A DNA stretch of 64,000 bases from Gottfriedia solisilvae (GCF_002128405.1 NZ_NETJ01000003.1:124001-188000); one strand, 5' to 3'; counted from the stretch's first letter, positions 42,785-52,565 are shown. Notes: a model not told the origin generated them from the letters alone. A program made the numbers and translations.

Positions 42785-42960
42785 TGTCTAAAAAAAACGA
42801 AGGGAAAGAAGATGTTGTATTAGAAAACTTCCCATTTAATGTGCTTTGTATAGATTTAAAATCACTGTGGTTTTTATGAACAAAATGGTTTTAATGATAC
42901 TTACATCTTTAACGTTCATAATAATATTTTTCTGAATTATTAAACTATAATACTTCTATA

Positions 42961-42974
42961 AGTAAGCGTTTACA
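42961..42974 (-). promoter_or_regulatory. Probable cre upstream of tctC
   Basis: On the minus strand it reads TGTAAACGCTTACT, one base from the consensus (final A). It lies about 5 bp before the Shine-Dalgarno of the carboxylate-binding protein gene, suggesting CcpA repression when sugars are present. Confidence 0.6.
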
Positions 42975-42992
42975 AACAAAGGGGGATTAATA

Positions 42993-44009
42993 ATGAATTG
43001 TAAGAAAGCTAGTTTATTATTATTGTCATCTATTTTAACTGTAAGTCTAGCAGCATGTAATAGCGGGAAAGAAACTTCAGGAAGTAAATCTTCGTATCCG
43101 GAAAGAGCAATTTCGGTTGTGGCACCATCTGGGGCAGGTGGAGGATGGGACCTAACATCTAGATCGTTTGTAAAAATTTTAAGTGAAACAAATCTTGTAG
43201 AGGAACCGATGACAGTGGAGAATAAGCCTGGTGGTGGCGGAGCAGTATTTATGGCTGAGTATGCTACGAAGGATAAAGCTAATAATGAAAAACTATTTGT
43301 AAACTCACCTCCAATTATTATTAATAACTTAAAAAAAGAGGGAAACAGTCCATATGGCTATAAAAATACAACTCCTTTAGCACAGTTAACAATTGATTAC
43401 GGTGCAATTGTTGTTAGGGCTGATTCAAAATATACAGATTTAAAATCGCTTTTAGAAGATATGAAAAAAGACCCTAGTAAAGTGACATTAGCAGGTGGTT
43501 CTGCTCCGGGATCAATGGATCATTTAATTGGAATCTTACCAGCCTACAAATATGGTATTGATCCTACTAAAATTAAATACGTTTCATATGATGGCGGTTC
43601 TGAAGCAATAACAGCTCTTTTAGGAAAAAATGCAGATGTTATTTCTACCGATATTTCAAGTACGCTTGAATTCGTAAAAGCTGGTAAAGTGAAAATTCTT
43701 GCAGTTACAGCACCTGAACGCATTGGGGGAGAGGTTTTATCAAAAGTTCCAACAGCTAAAGAACAAGGAGTTGATGCAGAGTTTGTCATTTGGCGTGGCG
43801 TTTTCGGTCCAGAAAAAATGTCTAAGGATGCATATACTTTCTGGGAAAATACAATTGCTAAATTAGTAGAAACAGATGAGTGGAAAACAGAAGTAGAGAC
43901 TCAAGGCTGGCAGCCAGAATATAGAAACGGTGAAGACTTTAAAACGTTCTTAGCAGAACAAGAAACACAAGTTAATGATTTATTAGAAGTATTGGGAATG
44001 AAAAAATAA
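42993..44009 (+). CDS. Tripartite tricarboxylate transporter binding lipoprotein (TctC)
   Basis: Lipoprotein with lipobox Cys about 22 (SLAACNSG). TctC/Bug-fold features include YPERAISVVAPSGAGGGWD, VENKPGGGGAVFMAEYA, TLAGGSAPGSMDHL, VKILAVTAPERIGG, VPTAKEQGVDAEFVIWRGVFGP and the C-terminal QGWQPEYRNGEDF. It binds a carboxylate (citrate-like in the founding family; the actual ligand is unknown) and delivers it to TctAB. AAAGGGGGA precedes ATG 42993. Confidence 0.92.
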   Translation: MNCKKASLLLLSSILTVSLAACNSGKETSGSKSSYPERAISVVAPSGAGGGWDLTSRSFVKILSETNLVEEPMTVENKPGGGGAVFMAEYATKDKANNEKLFVNSPPIIINNLKKEGNSPYGYKNTTPLAQLTIDYGAIVVRADSKYTDLKSLLEDMKKDPSKVTLAGGSAPGSMDHLIGILPAYKYGIDPTKIKYVSYDGGSEAITALLGKNADVISTDISSTLEFVKAGKVKILAVTAPERIGGEVLSKVPTAKEQGVDAEFVIWRGVFGPEKMSKDAYTFWENTIAKLVETDEWKTEVETQGWQPEYRNGEDFKTFLAEQETQVNDLLEVLGMKK

Positions 44010-44019
44010 ATGATGAGAG

Positions 44020-44039
44020 GAAGGAGAGTTATCTCCTTC
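44020..44039 (+). promoter_or_regulatory. Intercistronic hairpin between tctC and tctB
   Basis: Perfect 8-bp stem GAAGGAGA / TCTCCTTC with a GTTA loop and no T-run. Like the element at 34719 it separates a binding-protein gene from its transporter genes and may protect the upstream message. Confidence 0.65.
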
Positions 44040-44066
44040 TACTATCTAAATAGAGAGGTGAATTAA

Positions 44067-44519
44067 TTGAATAAAAAGTTTGATAGAATTGCAGCAATCA
44101 TATTTTTAATAATCGGTCTAACATTTATGATAGAAAGCCGGGGGGTTGCTACATCTGCATATGGAAGTGTTGTAGGTCCAAATGTCTTTCCTTTTATACT
44201 TGGCTGTATTCTGGCATTATTGAGTTTTCGTCTATTTTACGAAACATTTTTTTATAAACAAGAAAACACAGATACAATCCAATTTAATTACAAACGATTT
44301 TTAATTGTCTTAGTTTCAGCCATTATGTATGCACTTTTACTTGAAAAAATTGGTTTTATTATCAGTTCATTTTTGTTTTTATTGATTTGTTTCCAAGCAT
44401 TAGACCGAGGGAAATGGTTGAAGTCAATTACTATTTCTCTAGGATATTCAATCATTATTTACTTTGTATTTGTTAATGTTATGAAAGGTACATTACCTGG
44501 ATGGCCAATTTGGTTTTAA
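44067..44519 (+). CDS. Tripartite tricarboxylate transporter small membrane subunit (TctB)
   Basis: A 150-residue protein with four helices, FIESRG-like segment (MIESRGVATSAYGSVVGPNVFPFILG) and terminal LPGWPIWF, as in TctB. TTG 44067 follows GAGAGGTGAA. It forms the membrane complex with the large subunit 23 bp downstream. Confidence 0.88.
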   Translation: MNKKFDRIAAIIFLIIGLTFMIESRGVATSAYGSVVGPNVFPFILGCILALLSFRLFYETFFYKQENTDTIQFNYKRFLIVLVSAIMYALLLEKIGFIISSFLFLLICFQALDRGKWLKSITISLGYSIIIYFVFVNVMKGTLPGWPIWF

Positions 44520-44542
44520 ACGACTAGAAGGGAGACAAACAA

Positions 44543-46069
44543 TTGGGTACAATTCAATATTTAGCTCAAGGTTTTGAAACTGCATTTATTTGGTATAACT
44601 TATTATTCGCCTTTGTCGGAGTGTTAATTGGTACAGCAGTAGGTGTTTTGCCTGGTATTGGACCCATGAGTGGAGTAGCACTTCTTATACCTGTAACAGC
44701 TTCTGCAACTGGTTTTTTAGCACCAGAACAAGCAGCGACTAGTTCGATTATATTACTTGCGGGTGTATATTATGGTGCAATGTATGGTGGATCAACCACA
44801 TCTATTCTTTTAAACACCCCTGGGGAATCGTCATCTGTTGTTACGACATTAGATGGTTACCAGATGGCTAAGAAAGGAAGAGCTGGTAGTGCTTTATCTA
44901 TCGCAGCTATTGGTTCATTTGTTGCAGGTGTCGTTACACTTGTAGCATTAATACTACTTGCTAAACCTTTGTCGGCTCTCGCTATAAAATTTGGACCAGC
45001 AGAGTATTTTTCATTAATGCTTTTAGGATTATGTGCAGTTAGTGGCCTGGCAGGTAAATCAATAACTAAGGCATTGATTATGACAATTGTTGGGTTACTT
45101 CTTGCGACGATTGGTATCGATTCAGTTTCTGGAGTTTCACGATTTACTTATGATATTCCTTGGTTATATCAAGGGTTAGAATTTTTAACAATTGCTGTTG
45201 GGTTATTTGCCCTTGGAGAAGTATTTAAAACGATTCTGGAAAATGAAGTAGATGATGGAGAAATCGCAAAAATTAATAATTTAGTACCTTCAAAAGAGGA
45301 ATTAAAGGAAAGTGCTGCACCCATTGCTAGGGGTTCATTGTTAGGGTTTTTTATCGGTATTTTACCCGGAGCAGGTGCAACATTGGCTTCATTTTTTGCT
45401 TATATTGTTGAAAAAAAGTTAAGTAAAACTCCTGAAAAGTTTGGAACTGGTACAATTGCAGGAGTTGCCTCACCTGAATCAGCTAATAATGCTGCATCTG
45501 GAGGAGCAATGATTCCACTATTAACTTTAGGAATTCCTGGCTCTGGTACGACTGCGATATTAATGGGTGCATTTATGATGTATAACATTCAACCAGGACC
45601 ACTTTTATTTGAAGAACACCCAGATGTTGCATGGGGATTAATTGCAAGTATGTTTATCGGTAATATTATGTTATTAGTACTAAACATGCCATTGGTAAGA
45701 TTGTTTGCAAAGATTATTCAAACACCGAAAAAATACTTACTACCGATCATTATCGCAATATCAATATTTGGGGTTTATGCGGTACAAGTTTCTGTAAATG
45801 ACTTACTACTATTAATTGCTTGTGGCATTTTTGGTTATTTTCTTTCTAAAAATGATTTTCCAATTGCACCTTTAGTATTAGGTTTAGTGTTAGGACCAAT
45901 GATTGAAAATAACTTAAGAAGAGCTTTAACAGTTTCAAATGGTGACTATAGCATATTTATTACACATCCAATTTCAGCTTCATTTTTAGTCGTTGCAGCT
46001 TTGTGGATTATAGTTCCAATCATTATTAAATTAAAAGGTAAAAGTGTTGTATTAAATATAGAAGCATAA
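44543..46069 (+). CDS. Tripartite tricarboxylate transporter large membrane subunit (TctA)
   Basis: About 12 helices. Diagnostic motifs: GTAVGVLPGIGPMSGVALLIPVT, YYGAMYGGSTTSILLNTPGE, the second half repeat GFFIGILPGAGATLASFFAY, SPESANNAASGGAMIPLLTLGIPGSGTTAILMGAF, and LGPMIENNLRRAL. TTG 44543 with AAGGGAG upstream. This is the sodium- or proton-coupled translocation pore of the uptake system. Confidence 0.95.
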   Translation: MGTIQYLAQGFETAFIWYNLLFAFVGVLIGTAVGVLPGIGPMSGVALLIPVTASATGFLAPEQAATSSIILLAGVYYGAMYGGSTTSILLNTPGESSSVVTTLDGYQMAKKGRAGSALSIAAIGSFVAGVVTLVALILLAKPLSALAIKFGPAEYFSLMLLGLCAVSGLAGKSITKALIMTIVGLLLATIGIDSVSGVSRFTYDIPWLYQGLEFLTIAVGLFALGEVFKTILENEVDDGEIAKINNLVPSKEELKESAAPIARGSLLGFFIGILPGAGATLASFFAYIVEKKLSKTPEKFGTGTIAGVASPESANNAASGGAMIPLLTLGIPGSGTTAILMGAFMMYNIQPGPLLFEEHPDVAWGLIASMFIGNIMLLVLNMPLVRLFAKIIQTPKKYLLPIIIAISIFGVYAVQVSVNDLLLLIACGIFGYFLSKNDFPIAPLVLGLVLGPMIENNLRRALTVSNGDYSIFITHPISASFLVVAALWIIVPIIIKLKGKSVVLNIEA

Positions 46070-46092
46070 AATAACTAGCATTAAATATCTAG

Positions 46093-46121
46093 AAAAACTC
46101 CTTTAATAAAAGGAGTTTTTT
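46093..46121 (+). terminator. Rho-independent terminator of tctCBA
   Basis: Stem AAAAACTCCTTT / AAAGGAGTTTTT with a short loop. The two-component genes start 30 bp downstream and may share some readthrough. Confidence 0.85.
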
Positions 46122-46150
46122 GATTATTATAAAAATACAAGGAGAATTTT

Positions 46151-47785
46151 ATGCGCTTACACTATAAACTAATCATCTTTATATCAGTTTTAATCTTATG
46201 TATTAGCAGTGTTTTTGAATTAGTATCACAAGAAATGCTTCAAAAAAATGCAAAGCACGAAAAAGGATTAAAAGCATTAGCAATCTCTCAAGCAGTTGCA
46301 AATATGCCAGAAATACGCACTGCATTTTTGAAAGAAAATCCATCTGTAACGATTCAACCGATTGTAGAAAAAATAAGAAAAAAAGTTGGAGCAGAATTTA
46401 TCGTTGTTGGTAACAGGAATGAAATTCGTTATTCACATCCCAATTCAATGTTAATTGGTAAAAGGATGGTTGGTGGTGATAATGAGAAAGTATTTAAAGG
46501 TAAGGAAATCATATCAGAATCTACCGGTACACTTGGACCTTCGTTAAGAGGAAAATCACCAATTATAAACAATCAAGGAGATGTAATAGGTGTAGTTTCC
46601 GTCGGTTATTTAATTAAGGATATTGAAGAAGAAGCTAATAAGTTTCATAAAAAGTTGTTATTTAATAGCTTAATTATATTAGTAATTGGTATTTCGGCAG
46701 CTTTTCTAATCTCATTTAATATTAAAAAATCTATTTTCGGATTAGAACCAAAAGAAATTGGAAGAATGTATCAAGAAAAACATGCTATCTTAGAATCTAT
46801 TCATGAAGGTATTATTGCGATAGATGAAAATTGTGAAATTACAGTCGTTAATGAAAATGCCCATAAAGTACTTTCTATTCCAAATAATATAAAACTTAGA
46901 GGATTAAAAATAGAAGACATTTTACATAATTCTCATTTGAAAAAAGTAGTAGAAACAGGAGAAGCAATATATGATTTAGAATTTCTAATTAACGAAAAAA
47001 TGGTGATTATCAACTGTGTTCCAATCTCTGGAGTAGACGGTAATATTGTTGGTGCAGTAACTTCCTTTAGAGAAAAATCGGAATTGAATAAAGTGCTGAA
47101 TGAATTGTCACAAATAAAGGCTTATTCAGAAGGATTAAGAGCTCAATCTCATGAATACTCAAATAAATTGCATACAATTTTAGGTTTGATGCAACTTGAA
47201 TCATACCAAGAAGCAATTGAATTAATCTCAAAAGAGTCCAATATAACTCAAAATATCATTCAATTCATTATGGAAGAAATTTCTGATCCGGTTATCGCAG
47301 GGCTTTTAATGGGGAAAATAAGTTTAGCGAATGAGTTAAAAGTAGATTTCATGTTAGATCATAATAGTAGTTTTGCGGATGTGCCAAAAGAGGTTAATCG
47401 CGAAGATTTAATAACAATTATAGGGAATCTACTTAATAATGCATTTGATGCTGTGCTTGATTCAAATAAACCAGAAAAGAAAGTATCATTATTTCTTACA
47501 GACATTGGCCAGGATTTAATCATTGAAATAGATGATAATGGAAATGGAATCCCAGAAAAACTAGTGGAAGATATATTTTTATATGGTGTCACGACAAAAA
47601 AGAAGTACAAAAATTCAGGTATTGGACTACATCTAGTTCAAAGATTACTCCATAAATTAAATGGCCAGATTACATTTCATTCTAATGAAAATGGAGGAAC
47701 AACCTTTATTGTTGCCATTCCTAAACAACAAAAGGAGAATAACATAATCTATGAAAAAGAATTTAATAGAAGTATTAATAGTTGA
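46151..47785 (+). CDS. DcuS/CitA-type sensor histidine kinase
   Basis: TM1 (about residues 5-23), an extracytoplasmic sCache/PDC domain (to about 165, with KVGAEFIVVGNRNEIRYSHP and GPSLRGKSPI, typical of carboxylate sensors), TM2, and a cytoplasmic PAS (ESIHEGIIAIDENCEITVVNENA). A SpoOB-type dimerisation motif has His about 334 (LRAQSHEYSNKLHTILGLMQL), and HATPase_c has NLLNNAFDAV, DNGNGIPE and GIGLHLVQRL. It probably senses the carboxylate taken up by the adjacent TctCBA and controls that operon through the downstream regulator. Confidence 0.93.
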   Translation: MRLHYKLIIFISVLILCISSVFELVSQEMLQKNAKHEKGLKALAISQAVANMPEIRTAFLKENPSVTIQPIVEKIRKKVGAEFIVVGNRNEIRYSHPNSMLIGKRMVGGDNEKVFKGKEIISESTGTLGPSLRGKSPIINNQGDVIGVVSVGYLIKDIEEEANKFHKKLLFNSLIILVIGISAAFLISFNIKKSIFGLEPKEIGRMYQEKHAILESIHEGIIAIDENCEITVVNENAHKVLSIPNNIKLRGLKIEDILHNSHLKKVVETGEAIYDLEFLINEKMVIINCVPISGVDGNIVGAVTSFREKSELNKVLNELSQIKAYSEGLRAQSHEYSNKLHTILGLMQLESYQEAIELISKESNITQNIIQFIMEEISDPVIAGLLMGKISLANELKVDFMLDHNSSFADVPKEVNREDLITIIGNLLNNAFDAVLDSNKPEKKVSLFLTDIGQDLIIEIDDNGNGIPEKLVEDIFLYGVTTKKKYKNSGIGLHLVQRLLHKLNGQITFHSNENGGTTFIVAIPKQQKENNIIYEKEFNRSINS

Positions 47786-48458
47786 GGATGATAGTAGAAT
47801 TGCGGAAATTCATCAGAGATTTATTGATAAAATTGATGGTTTCAGCGTAATAGGTATTGCGACTAATTATCAAGAAGCGGTTGAGCTATTTGAAATCGTA
47901 AAACCACAATTAGTAATACTAGATGTTTATTTTCCAGATATGAACGGACTAGATTTTTTAAAATGGATAAAAGACAACTCAACAACTTCGAATGTAATTA
48001 TGATTACCGCTTCTAAGGAAATAGAGTCAGTTAATCAAGCTATTCATTACGGAGTATTTGACTTCATTATTAAACCAGTTATTTTTGAACGCTTAAAAAA
48101 TTCTTTAATTAGATATGCGAATTATTCAAAGAAAGTTAGCAATTTACAATCCAAAAGTGCTTATATTACTCAAGGTGAGATTGATAGTTTAATTGGGAAG
48201 AATATCGGCGTCATCGAAGATCAAAGTCAATTTCCAAAAGGAATAGATAAACTTACCTTAGAAAAAGTTTTAATAGCGATTCATGAGGAAAGTAATGGAA
48301 TGACTGCAGAACATGTTAGTCATGAAATTGGAGTCAGTCGCACAACTGCAAGAAGATATTTAGAGTACTTAGTATCAGAAGGAAAGGTACTTGCTGATTT
48401 AGCCTATGGAACGATTGGAAGACCTGAAAGAGTCTATCTAATTAATAAACTTAGTTAA
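47751..48458 (+). CDS. CitB/DcuR-family response regulator
   Basis: A 235-residue regulator with a receiver (Asp about 58 in LVILDVYFPDMNGLDFLKWI, Lys in FIIKPV), then a linker and a C-terminal winged-helix-like DNA-binding region (GMTAEHVSHEIGVSRTTARRYLEYLVSEGKVLADLAYGTIGRPERVYLI), the CitB/DctR class. It overlaps the kinase 3' end by 35 bp; the AAAGGAG before it is an unusually long 13 nt from ATG 47751. Partner of the kinase and likely activator of tctCBA. Confidence 0.93.
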   Translation: MKKNLIEVLIVEDDSRIAEIHQRFIDKIDGFSVIGIATNYQEAVELFEIVKPQLVILDVYFPDMNGLDFLKWIKDNSTTSNVIMITASKEIESVNQAIHYGVFDFIIKPVIFERLKNSLIRYANYSKKVSNLQSKSAYITQGEIDSLIGKNIGVIEDQSQFPKGIDKLTLEKVLIAIHEESNGMTAEHVSHEIGVSRTTARRYLEYLVSEGKVLADLAYGTIGRPERVYLINKLS

Positions 48459-48820
48459 GGGTCTGGAATGCAGTGTTTTTTGACTAGGAGTCTCACATAT
48501 TTTAGCTCAAGAGCATCCTGGAGTGGAAATTAACACATTTCTTTTTTTGTTAAATAGCAGCAAGTCACAAAAACAGCCAATAGTAAATATCAACAATAAT
48601 CTTTTCTTACTAATGTAAAGTTGAGTATGACAAAGCTAACAATTCTGTAACAGCTTGTACTGAAAAATAGACAGTTTAATTCTGTTTACATACTGATATA
48701 CAGGCGTTTTTCTGCCTTTTTTACAAATATATGACAGTCGAAGCATACCTCATAAAGCGTTGAAAACCTACATTGAGTTCGTTAAAATTTAAATGTGGAT
48801 ACAACACGGAGGAGATAGAA
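48459..48820. other. Intergenic region before the acetyltransferase
   Basis: About 360 bp. The only structure is a weak hairpin CAGGCG…CTGCC followed by TTTTTT near 48701-48723, a possible terminator for the response-regulator gene. No reading frame is supported. Confidence 0.4.
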
Positions 48821-49351
48821 ATGAAAATACGTTTATTAACAAAGGAAGATGCAGAAATCTATCTTAATATTCGTCTAGAAGGTTTAGAAAAAAATCCAGA
48901 AGTATTTAGTACAACGATGGATGACATACTTGAACAAGATGACCCAATAGAATATAAAGCTGAAATATTAGATAAAGACATCAATTATACATTTGGAGCA
49001 TTTACAAATAATGGTGAATTAATTGGAATCGCTACTTTGAAAACATTCGAAAAAACGAAATCAGAACATAAAGGGAAAATTGAGTCAGTTTATGTATCAA
49101 CTAGAGCACGTAGGTTGGGTGCTGGTCATAGACTGATCGAAGAAGTCATTCATCTAGCTAAAAGCTTAGAGCTAGAACAAATTATGTTAAATGTTGTGGA
49201 AGGTAATACATCAGCTAAAAAACTATATAAAACATTTGGCTTCGAAACATTTGCTGTAACACCGGACAGCTTAAAACTAAATGATGAATATTGGGATCAA
49301 GAACACATGATGCTCAATTTAAGAGAACAAAAAGTGAGATTAACGAGTTAA
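48821..49351 (+). CDS. GNAT-family N-acetyltransferase
   Basis: Acetyl-CoA-dependent N-acetyltransferase of 176 residues. The acetyl-CoA-binding motif A is IESVYVSTRARRLGAGHRLIEEVIHLA, and motif B is LNVVEGNTSAKKLYKTFGFET. ATG 48821 is chosen because ACGGAGGAGA ends 5 nt upstream; the in-frame TTG at 48773 has none. Acceptor substrate unknown. Monocistronic. Confidence 0.88.
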   Translation: MKIRLLTKEDAEIYLNIRLEGLEKNPEVFSTTMDDILEQDDPIEYKAEILDKDINYTFGAFTNNGELIGIATLKTFEKTKSEHKGKIESVYVSTRARRLGAGHRLIEEVIHLAKSLELEQIMLNVVEGNTSAKKLYKTFGFETFAVTPDSLKLNDEYWDQEHMMLNLREQKVRLTS

Positions 49352-49410
49352 TGAAGTGAAACAATTAAAATCTAAAATGAAAATTAGAATGAAAAATACT
49401 TCCTTTTAAA

Positions 49411-49440
49411 AAGGCAGATAGATAGCTATCTGTCTTTTTT
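49411..49440 (+). terminator. Rho-independent terminator
   Basis: Stem AAGGCAGATAG / CTATCTGTCTT with ATAG loop and T-run. Confidence 0.88.
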
Positions 49441-49549
49441 CTTTCAAAGTTCACTTATTAATACTGAAATGATTGAATTTTCTTTCATTTAATAATCTAG
49501 CAATTTATAATATAAATAGATAATAGAAAGCTTTATTGGGGGAAACACT

Positions 49550-50233
49550 GTGGTGAAAATATTACTTTGTGATGATGAACAGCGTATCCGAAGAGTACTT
49601 GTAGACTTTTTAAAGCGAGAGTCGTTTGAAGTTATAGAAGCAGCAAATGGTGAAGAGGCAATTAACTTATTCAAAACAAATCAAGATGAGCTGAAATTAA
49701 TTCTATTAGATGTGATGATGCCTAAAATAGATGGATGGGAAGTATGTAAAGAAATTCGAAAGCACTCTAGCATACCGATTATTATGATCACTGCAAAAAG
49801 CGAGGAATATGACGAATTGTATGGCTTCCAGGTTGGAGCGGATGAATATATTACAAAGCCGGTAAAACCATTAATCCTAATTGCTAGAATGAAGGCTCTA
49901 CTAAAAAGAGTAGTAGCGGAATCTAGTAAATATGAACATAGTATATTCCGAGCGAAAGATATAGAAATCGACTTTAGTGCAAGGAAATTATTCATACAAG
50001 ATCAACAAGTTATCCTGACGCAGAAGGAATTTGATTTACTCTATTATTTTATTAAAAATCAAAAATTAGCATTGGAGCGAGAACAAATTTTATCTGCTGT
50101 TTGGGGCTATGAATACTATGGTGAGGATCGAACATTAGACACACATATTAATAGACTTCGTATAAAACTAGGAGCTTGTTCATCCTACATTCACACTGTT
50201 CGCGGAGTTGGTTATCGTTTTGAGGTTTCATAA
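49550..50233 (+). CDS. OmpR-family response regulator
   Basis: Receiver with acidic pair DDEQ, Asp about 54 (LILLDVMMPKIDGWEVCKEIR) and YITKPVKP, followed by a winged helix (LTQKEFDLLYYFIKNQKLALEREQILSAVWG … THINRLRIKLG … IHTVRGVGYRFEV). The start is GTG 49550 (or GTG 49553) behind TTGGGGGAA. Its stop abuts the kinase start codon at 50234. The system precedes two small secreted proteins. Confidence 0.93.
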   Translation: MVKILLCDDEQRIRRVLVDFLKRESFEVIEAANGEEAINLFKTNQDELKLILLDVMMPKIDGWEVCKEIRKHSSIPIIMITAKSEEYDELYGFQVGADEYITKPVKPLILIARMKALLKRVVAESSKYEHSIFRAKDIEIDFSARKLFIQDQQVILTQKEFDLLYYFIKNQKLALEREQILSAVWGYEYYGEDRTLDTHINRLRIKLGACSSYIHTVRGVGYRFEVS

Positions 50234-51730
50234 ATGAAATCAATTCGTTCAAAACTATTGCTTACATTTATTTTATTAATAATTAGTTTAGTCGGAATCG
50301 GCCTATTAATTAATCTGTTCTTTTTAGAAACATTTTATATTCATCAAAAGACAATCAAAATTAAAAATAGTAGCCAGGAATTAAAAGTATTATACGGACA
50401 AAAAAATAAAGATCAGCTCATTTCATTTGTTGATACTTTAGAGAAATCTCACGGTTTTTCAATTGAAGTTCTTTCTTTAAGTGGTAGCACTTTATATAGT
50501 ACTTTAAAGGGAGATAGTAAGGAAAAGCTCCGTACAATAGATGAATTTGAGGATTTACAAAATAAACCGAACGTATCTGAAAATGGTATGAATCGGTTAA
50601 AAAATGAATTAAAGAAAAATACTTATTATGTCACAAAAACGAACTTAAAAAGTATAGATTTAGAGTTTCTTTTAGTAGGTAGTAAGCTCGATCGAAATAA
50701 AATTTTAATCATACGTACACCAATTACAGCTATTAATGAAAGTGTAGAGATATACAATTATTTTTTAATTTATATCGGTCTAGCACTTTTATGTGTTGGT
50801 ACAGTCATTGGATTGATAATGGCTAAATCATTTACAAAACCAATTTTAGAAATTAGTAGTATGGCAAAAGAAATGACTAGTTTGTCCTTTTCAAGAAAAT
50901 GGAATCACAATAGGAAGGATGAATTGGGGCAACTTGGATATTCGATGAATGAATTAAGTAACATCATTTCAGATTTCATTGAAAAGTTGAATATCAAAAA
51001 TAAAACATTAATGAATGAACTAGAAGAAAAAGTAAAGTTTGAAAAAAAGCGTCGTACCTTTATATCAAATGTTTCCCATGAATTGAAAACACCTATTACA
51101 ATCATTCAAAGTTACACTGAAGGATTACAAGTTGGTGTAAATCAAACCGAGGAGGAACAACAAGAATACCTCGACATTATTATGGATGAAGCAAACAAAA
51201 TGGAGAAAATGGTTTACGATTTATTAAATCTTTCAACATTACAAAATAGTAAGATGGAAGTTCATTACGAGGAAGTGGATTTAAATCAGTTAGTAAATGA
51301 GATGATGAAATTATATTCTCCACAATTTAATGAAAATCATATTGTATTCCAGCACGAACAAACCGATATAAAACCAATTATGACAGATCGTATAAAATTA
51401 GTACAAATCATGAGTAATTACATAAATAATGCATTAACTCATGTGAATGAAAAGAAACAAATTACAATTTCAGTAAAAGAAAGAGAAAATACATATCGTA
51501 TATCGGTTTTTAATAGTGGTGAAATGATACCTGAAAGTGAAATAGAAAGCATTTGGGAAAGTTTTTATCGAGCAGATTTAGCAAGAAACCGAACAAATGG
51601 AAATGTAGGCTTAGGTCTAAGTATTGTAAAAGAGCTAGCAATCATGATCCAAGCAAATGTTGGGGTTGAAAATGAAGAGGGTGGTGTGTCATTTTGGATT
51701 GAATTACCTAAAATGACAAACATCAACTAA
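50234..51730 (+). CDS. Sensor histidine kinase
   Basis: TM1 (about residues 8-33), an extracytoplasmic domain of about 140 residues, TM2 (FLIYIGLALLCVGTVIGLIM), HAMP (AKSFTKPILEISSMAKEMTSLSF), HisKA with His about 282 (ISNVSHELKTPITIIQSYTEGL) and HATPase_c (NYINNALTHV, GLGLSIVKELA). The HELKTPI motif and layout resemble VanS/envelope-sensing kinases. The lipoprotein and coiled-coil gene immediately downstream are candidate members of its regulon or sensory pathway. Confidence 0.92.
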   Translation: MKSIRSKLLLTFILLIISLVGIGLLINLFFLETFYIHQKTIKIKNSSQELKVLYGQKNKDQLISFVDTLEKSHGFSIEVLSLSGSTLYSTLKGDSKEKLRTIDEFEDLQNKPNVSENGMNRLKNELKKNTYYVTKTNLKSIDLEFLLVGSKLDRNKILIIRTPITAINESVEIYNYFLIYIGLALLCVGTVIGLIMAKSFTKPILEISSMAKEMTSLSFSRKWNHNRKDELGQLGYSMNELSNIISDFIEKLNIKNKTLMNELEEKVKFEKKRRTFISNVSHELKTPITIIQSYTEGLQVGVNQTEEEQQEYLDIIMDEANKMEKMVYDLLNLSTLQNSKMEVHYEEVDLNQLVNEMMKLYSPQFNENHIVFQHEQTDIKPIMTDRIKLVQIMSNYINNALTHVNEKKQITISVKERENTYRISVFNSGEMIPESEIESIWESFYRADLARNRTNGNVGLGLSIVKELAIMIQANVGVENEEGGVSFWIELPKMTNIN

Positions 51731-51782
51731 TGATTTCTAGAAAAGGCCGTAAAAATTTGGGTAAGGAATTACGGAGGATAAA

Positions 51783-52031
51783 ATGAAAAAGTATATTATT
51801 CCGTTGATATTGCTCTTTATATTAATTGGTTGTTCATTTATTGATAACAATTATAATGAGAAAAATAATTCTAAACCTTCAAAACGAACATTCACTGAAG
51901 AAAAAAACACTACCGAAGAAAAAGCTTCAGAAGAAACGACCTTTGAAGAACAACTGGGTGAGATGCTTGAAGAAATTGATAATTTAGAATTTGAACAAGA
52001 AGATGATGGATTTCCAAACGATTTAAAATAA
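51783..52031 (+). CDS. Small acidic lipoprotein
   Basis: An 82-residue protein with a lipoprotein signal peptide (lipobox LIGC, Cys about 17) and a hydrophilic, Glu/Lys-rich, probably disordered or helical mature part ending acidic (EFEQEDDG). ATG 51783 follows ACGGAGGA, 52 bp after the kinase. No known family. It is co-oriented with and close to the kinase and the following coiled-coil protein, so probably in one operon. Confidence 0.7.
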   Translation: MKKYIIPLILLFILIGCSFIDNNYNEKNNSKPSKRTFTEEKNTTEEKASEETTFEEQLGEMLEEIDNLEFEQEDDGFPNDLK

Positions 52032-52046
52032 TACTAGAGGTGAATT

Positions 52047-52565
52047 ATGCGGAAATTGCAGTATTTTTTACTTGTTATGATCTCAATTGGGAGTATAATG
52101 TTTTTTTCTACTCCAAGTGAAGCAGCTACAGGCAATAAGGAACTAAGCGATGGTAAAGAGATTAGTAGAAACATCTCTAACAAACTTAAAAATTTACAGC
52201 AAGAAGTAAAAAAGCTAAATGAAGAAAAAGATCTTTTAAATCAAAAGATTAAAGAGTTGTACCCAAAGAAAAAACAGTTATTAGTTAAGCAATTAAAAGA
52301 ACTAGAGAAGAGCAATTACTCAAAAATCAATCAAGATAAATTAAACAAAATTCAAAGTAAAATTGGTATTTATAAAGAAGCAATTTCTATCAATAAACAG
52401 TTGAAAAGCGAACGGAAAAAGTTATGGGAGAATTATAAGAAACAGATGGAAAATGAAAATATTAAATCTGCATATCAAACTTTAAAGCTAATACGCCAAA
52501 ACTTAGAAAATACCATTTTGAATAATAAAGAATTTCTTAAAAGTTTAACAGCTGACAATTTGTAA
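52047..52565 (+). CDS. Secreted coiled-coil protein, paralogue of the one at 57616
   Basis: Signal peptide (about residues 1-26, ending PSEAAT) followed by about 145 charged, almost entirely helical residues with heptad-like Leu/Ile spacing (LKNLQQEVKKLNEEKDLLNQKIKEL). It shares with the 57616 product the order signal peptide, LKxLQxEIKxL helix, a KKLWE segment, and a C-terminal helix with LKxIxxNLxxxI and KEFL. Not recognised as a named family. The all-helical exported architecture recalls Spy/CpxP-type envelope chaperones, but that is only an analogy. It sits 15 bp after the lipoprotein, behind a two-component system. Confidence 0.75.
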   Translation: MRKLQYFLLVMISIGSIMFFSTPSEAATGNKELSDGKEISRNISNKLKNLQQEVKKLNEEKDLLNQKIKELYPKKKQLLVKQLKELEKSNYSKINQDKLNKIQSKIGIYKEAISINKQLKSERKKLWENYKKQMENENIKSAYQTLKLIRQNLENTILNNKEFLKSLTADNL

